Of a stretch of DNA of 13,341 nt, positions 13,134 to 13,341 are shown piece by piece. How positions within the stretch are numbered: the stretch's first letter is position 1; each line of letters opens with the position of its first letter. Under the pieces are notes generated by a model. It saw nothing but the letters and a program-made list of their open reading frames with translations. It ran no database searches and was not told the origin of the DNA. The stretch comes from an uncultured Collinsella sp. (GTDB lineage: Bacteria; Actinomycetota; Coriobacteriia; Coriobacteriales; Coriobacteriaceae): contig CABUGI010000052.1 in assembly GCA_902491055.1 (NCBI GenBank), positions 1 through 13,341 of the forward strand. Direction: 5' to 3'. Both the position numbers and the translations under genes were made by a program.

Positions 13134-13198
13134 GGGGCATGCCTGCAAATCTACTTTCCCATCCGTTACAGCAAACAGTACATTTCTAGGCATGTCCC
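13134..13198. repeat. Long inverted repeat between convergent genes (R3)
   Basis: Arms 13134-13154 and 13178-13198 (21 positions) pair at 17 positions around a 23-base loop. The outer core CATGCCT is inverted as AGGCATG. As plus-strand RNA two of the four mismatches become G-U pairs, so this hairpin is better formed in the perR transcript. CTGTTTGC (minus strand) is at 13171-13178 at the stem-loop boundary, as in R1 and R2. It begins five bases after the perR stop and ends six bases before the stop of the HAD gene. No U-tract follows on either side. Confidence 0.6.
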
Positions 13199-13204
13199 GA
13201 AAAC

Positions 13205-13341
13205 CTACTCGGAGAGCAGGCGGCGCAGTTCTTCTTCGACCGTGTGCACGTAACGGACGCGATCGTTGATACCGCGCATGGTGGGGTTGCAGCTCTCCAT
13301 CAGATAGGGATGGCCCACGACGTTGAGCATGTCGCGATCGT
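13205..13341 (-). CDS. HAD-superfamily (Cof-type) hydrolase, C-terminal fragment
   Basis: Only the last 45 complete codons lie in the window; the frame is open to the right edge. The visible residues begin DRDMLNVVGHPYLMESCN and end VRYVHTVEEELRRLLSE. They match the C-terminal motif of Cof-type phosphatases, where an aspartate-containing N-D-x-x-M loop is followed by the G-x-x-x-x-M-x-x-x segment. Such enzymes dephosphorylate sugar phosphates or cofactors. The catalytic N-terminal DxD motif lies outside. It converges on perR across inverted repeat R3. Confidence 0.72.
   Translation of the reverse strand, partial: DRDMLNVVGHPYLMESCNPTMRGINDRVRYVHTVEEELRRLLSE

Overview
The window is high-GC bacterial chromosomal DNA, gene-dense, with a GTG/TTG start at several genes and purine-rich ribosome binding sites. 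Gene content and the look of the proteins (a secreted protein with a tyrosine-rich C-terminal module ending in CAAG...YTGW, an amino-acid ABC transporter, an aldo/keto reductase-ferredoxin, MetY, a PerR-like regulator) fit a gut Coriobacteriia member, most likely Collinsella. That assignment is inference from memory of such proteins. I see no phage, IS, CRISPR, tRNA or rRNA.

Layout. (a) 1-1742, minus strand: an amino-acid ABC importer, with the lipoprotein binding protein followed by a permease that runs off the left edge; an attenuator-type hairpin lies between them and a good promoter precedes the first gene. (b) 1890-5188, minus strand: aldo/keto reductase-ferredoxin, then a Gfo/Idh/MocA oxidoreductase, then endonuclease IV. 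Both junctions in this row carry a copy of the same 89-bp hairpin element. (c) 5189-5513: a divergent regulatory region with a promoter-to-terminator unit on the minus strand and a micro-ORF plus terminator on the plus strand. (d) 5514-6428, plus: ketopantoate-reductase-family enzyme, meeting a small two-helix membrane protein (6538-6744, minus) at a shared terminator. (e) 6934-7707, minus: secreted protein. (f) 8020-9330, minus: O-acetylhomoserine sulfhydrylase MetY with a long leader that encodes a 17-residue cysteine-containing peptide, divergent from a LysR-type regulator (9604-10506) with a T-N11-A operator between them. (g) 10606-13128, plus: RNase HI, a second Gfo/Idh/MocA oxidoreductase tightly coupled to an acylphosphatase, and a PerR-like regulator. 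(h) 13205 to the right edge, minus: the C-terminus of a Cof-type HAD hydrolase, separated from perR by another long inverted repeat.

The genes are mostly ordinary metabolism. The unusual content is between them. The two 89-bp elements (2772-2860, 3917-4005) have the same length, orientation and flanks, and form 22-position hairpins whose central four base pairs differ between copies yet remain paired. Their G-U wobbles work only in the RNA of the strand that carries the genes. An octamer on the 5' side of their loops, CTGTTTGC, recurs at comparable places in two further hairpins (MetY leader and the perR/HAD junction), always on the same strand. This is the best candidate here for an undescribed structured RNA element.
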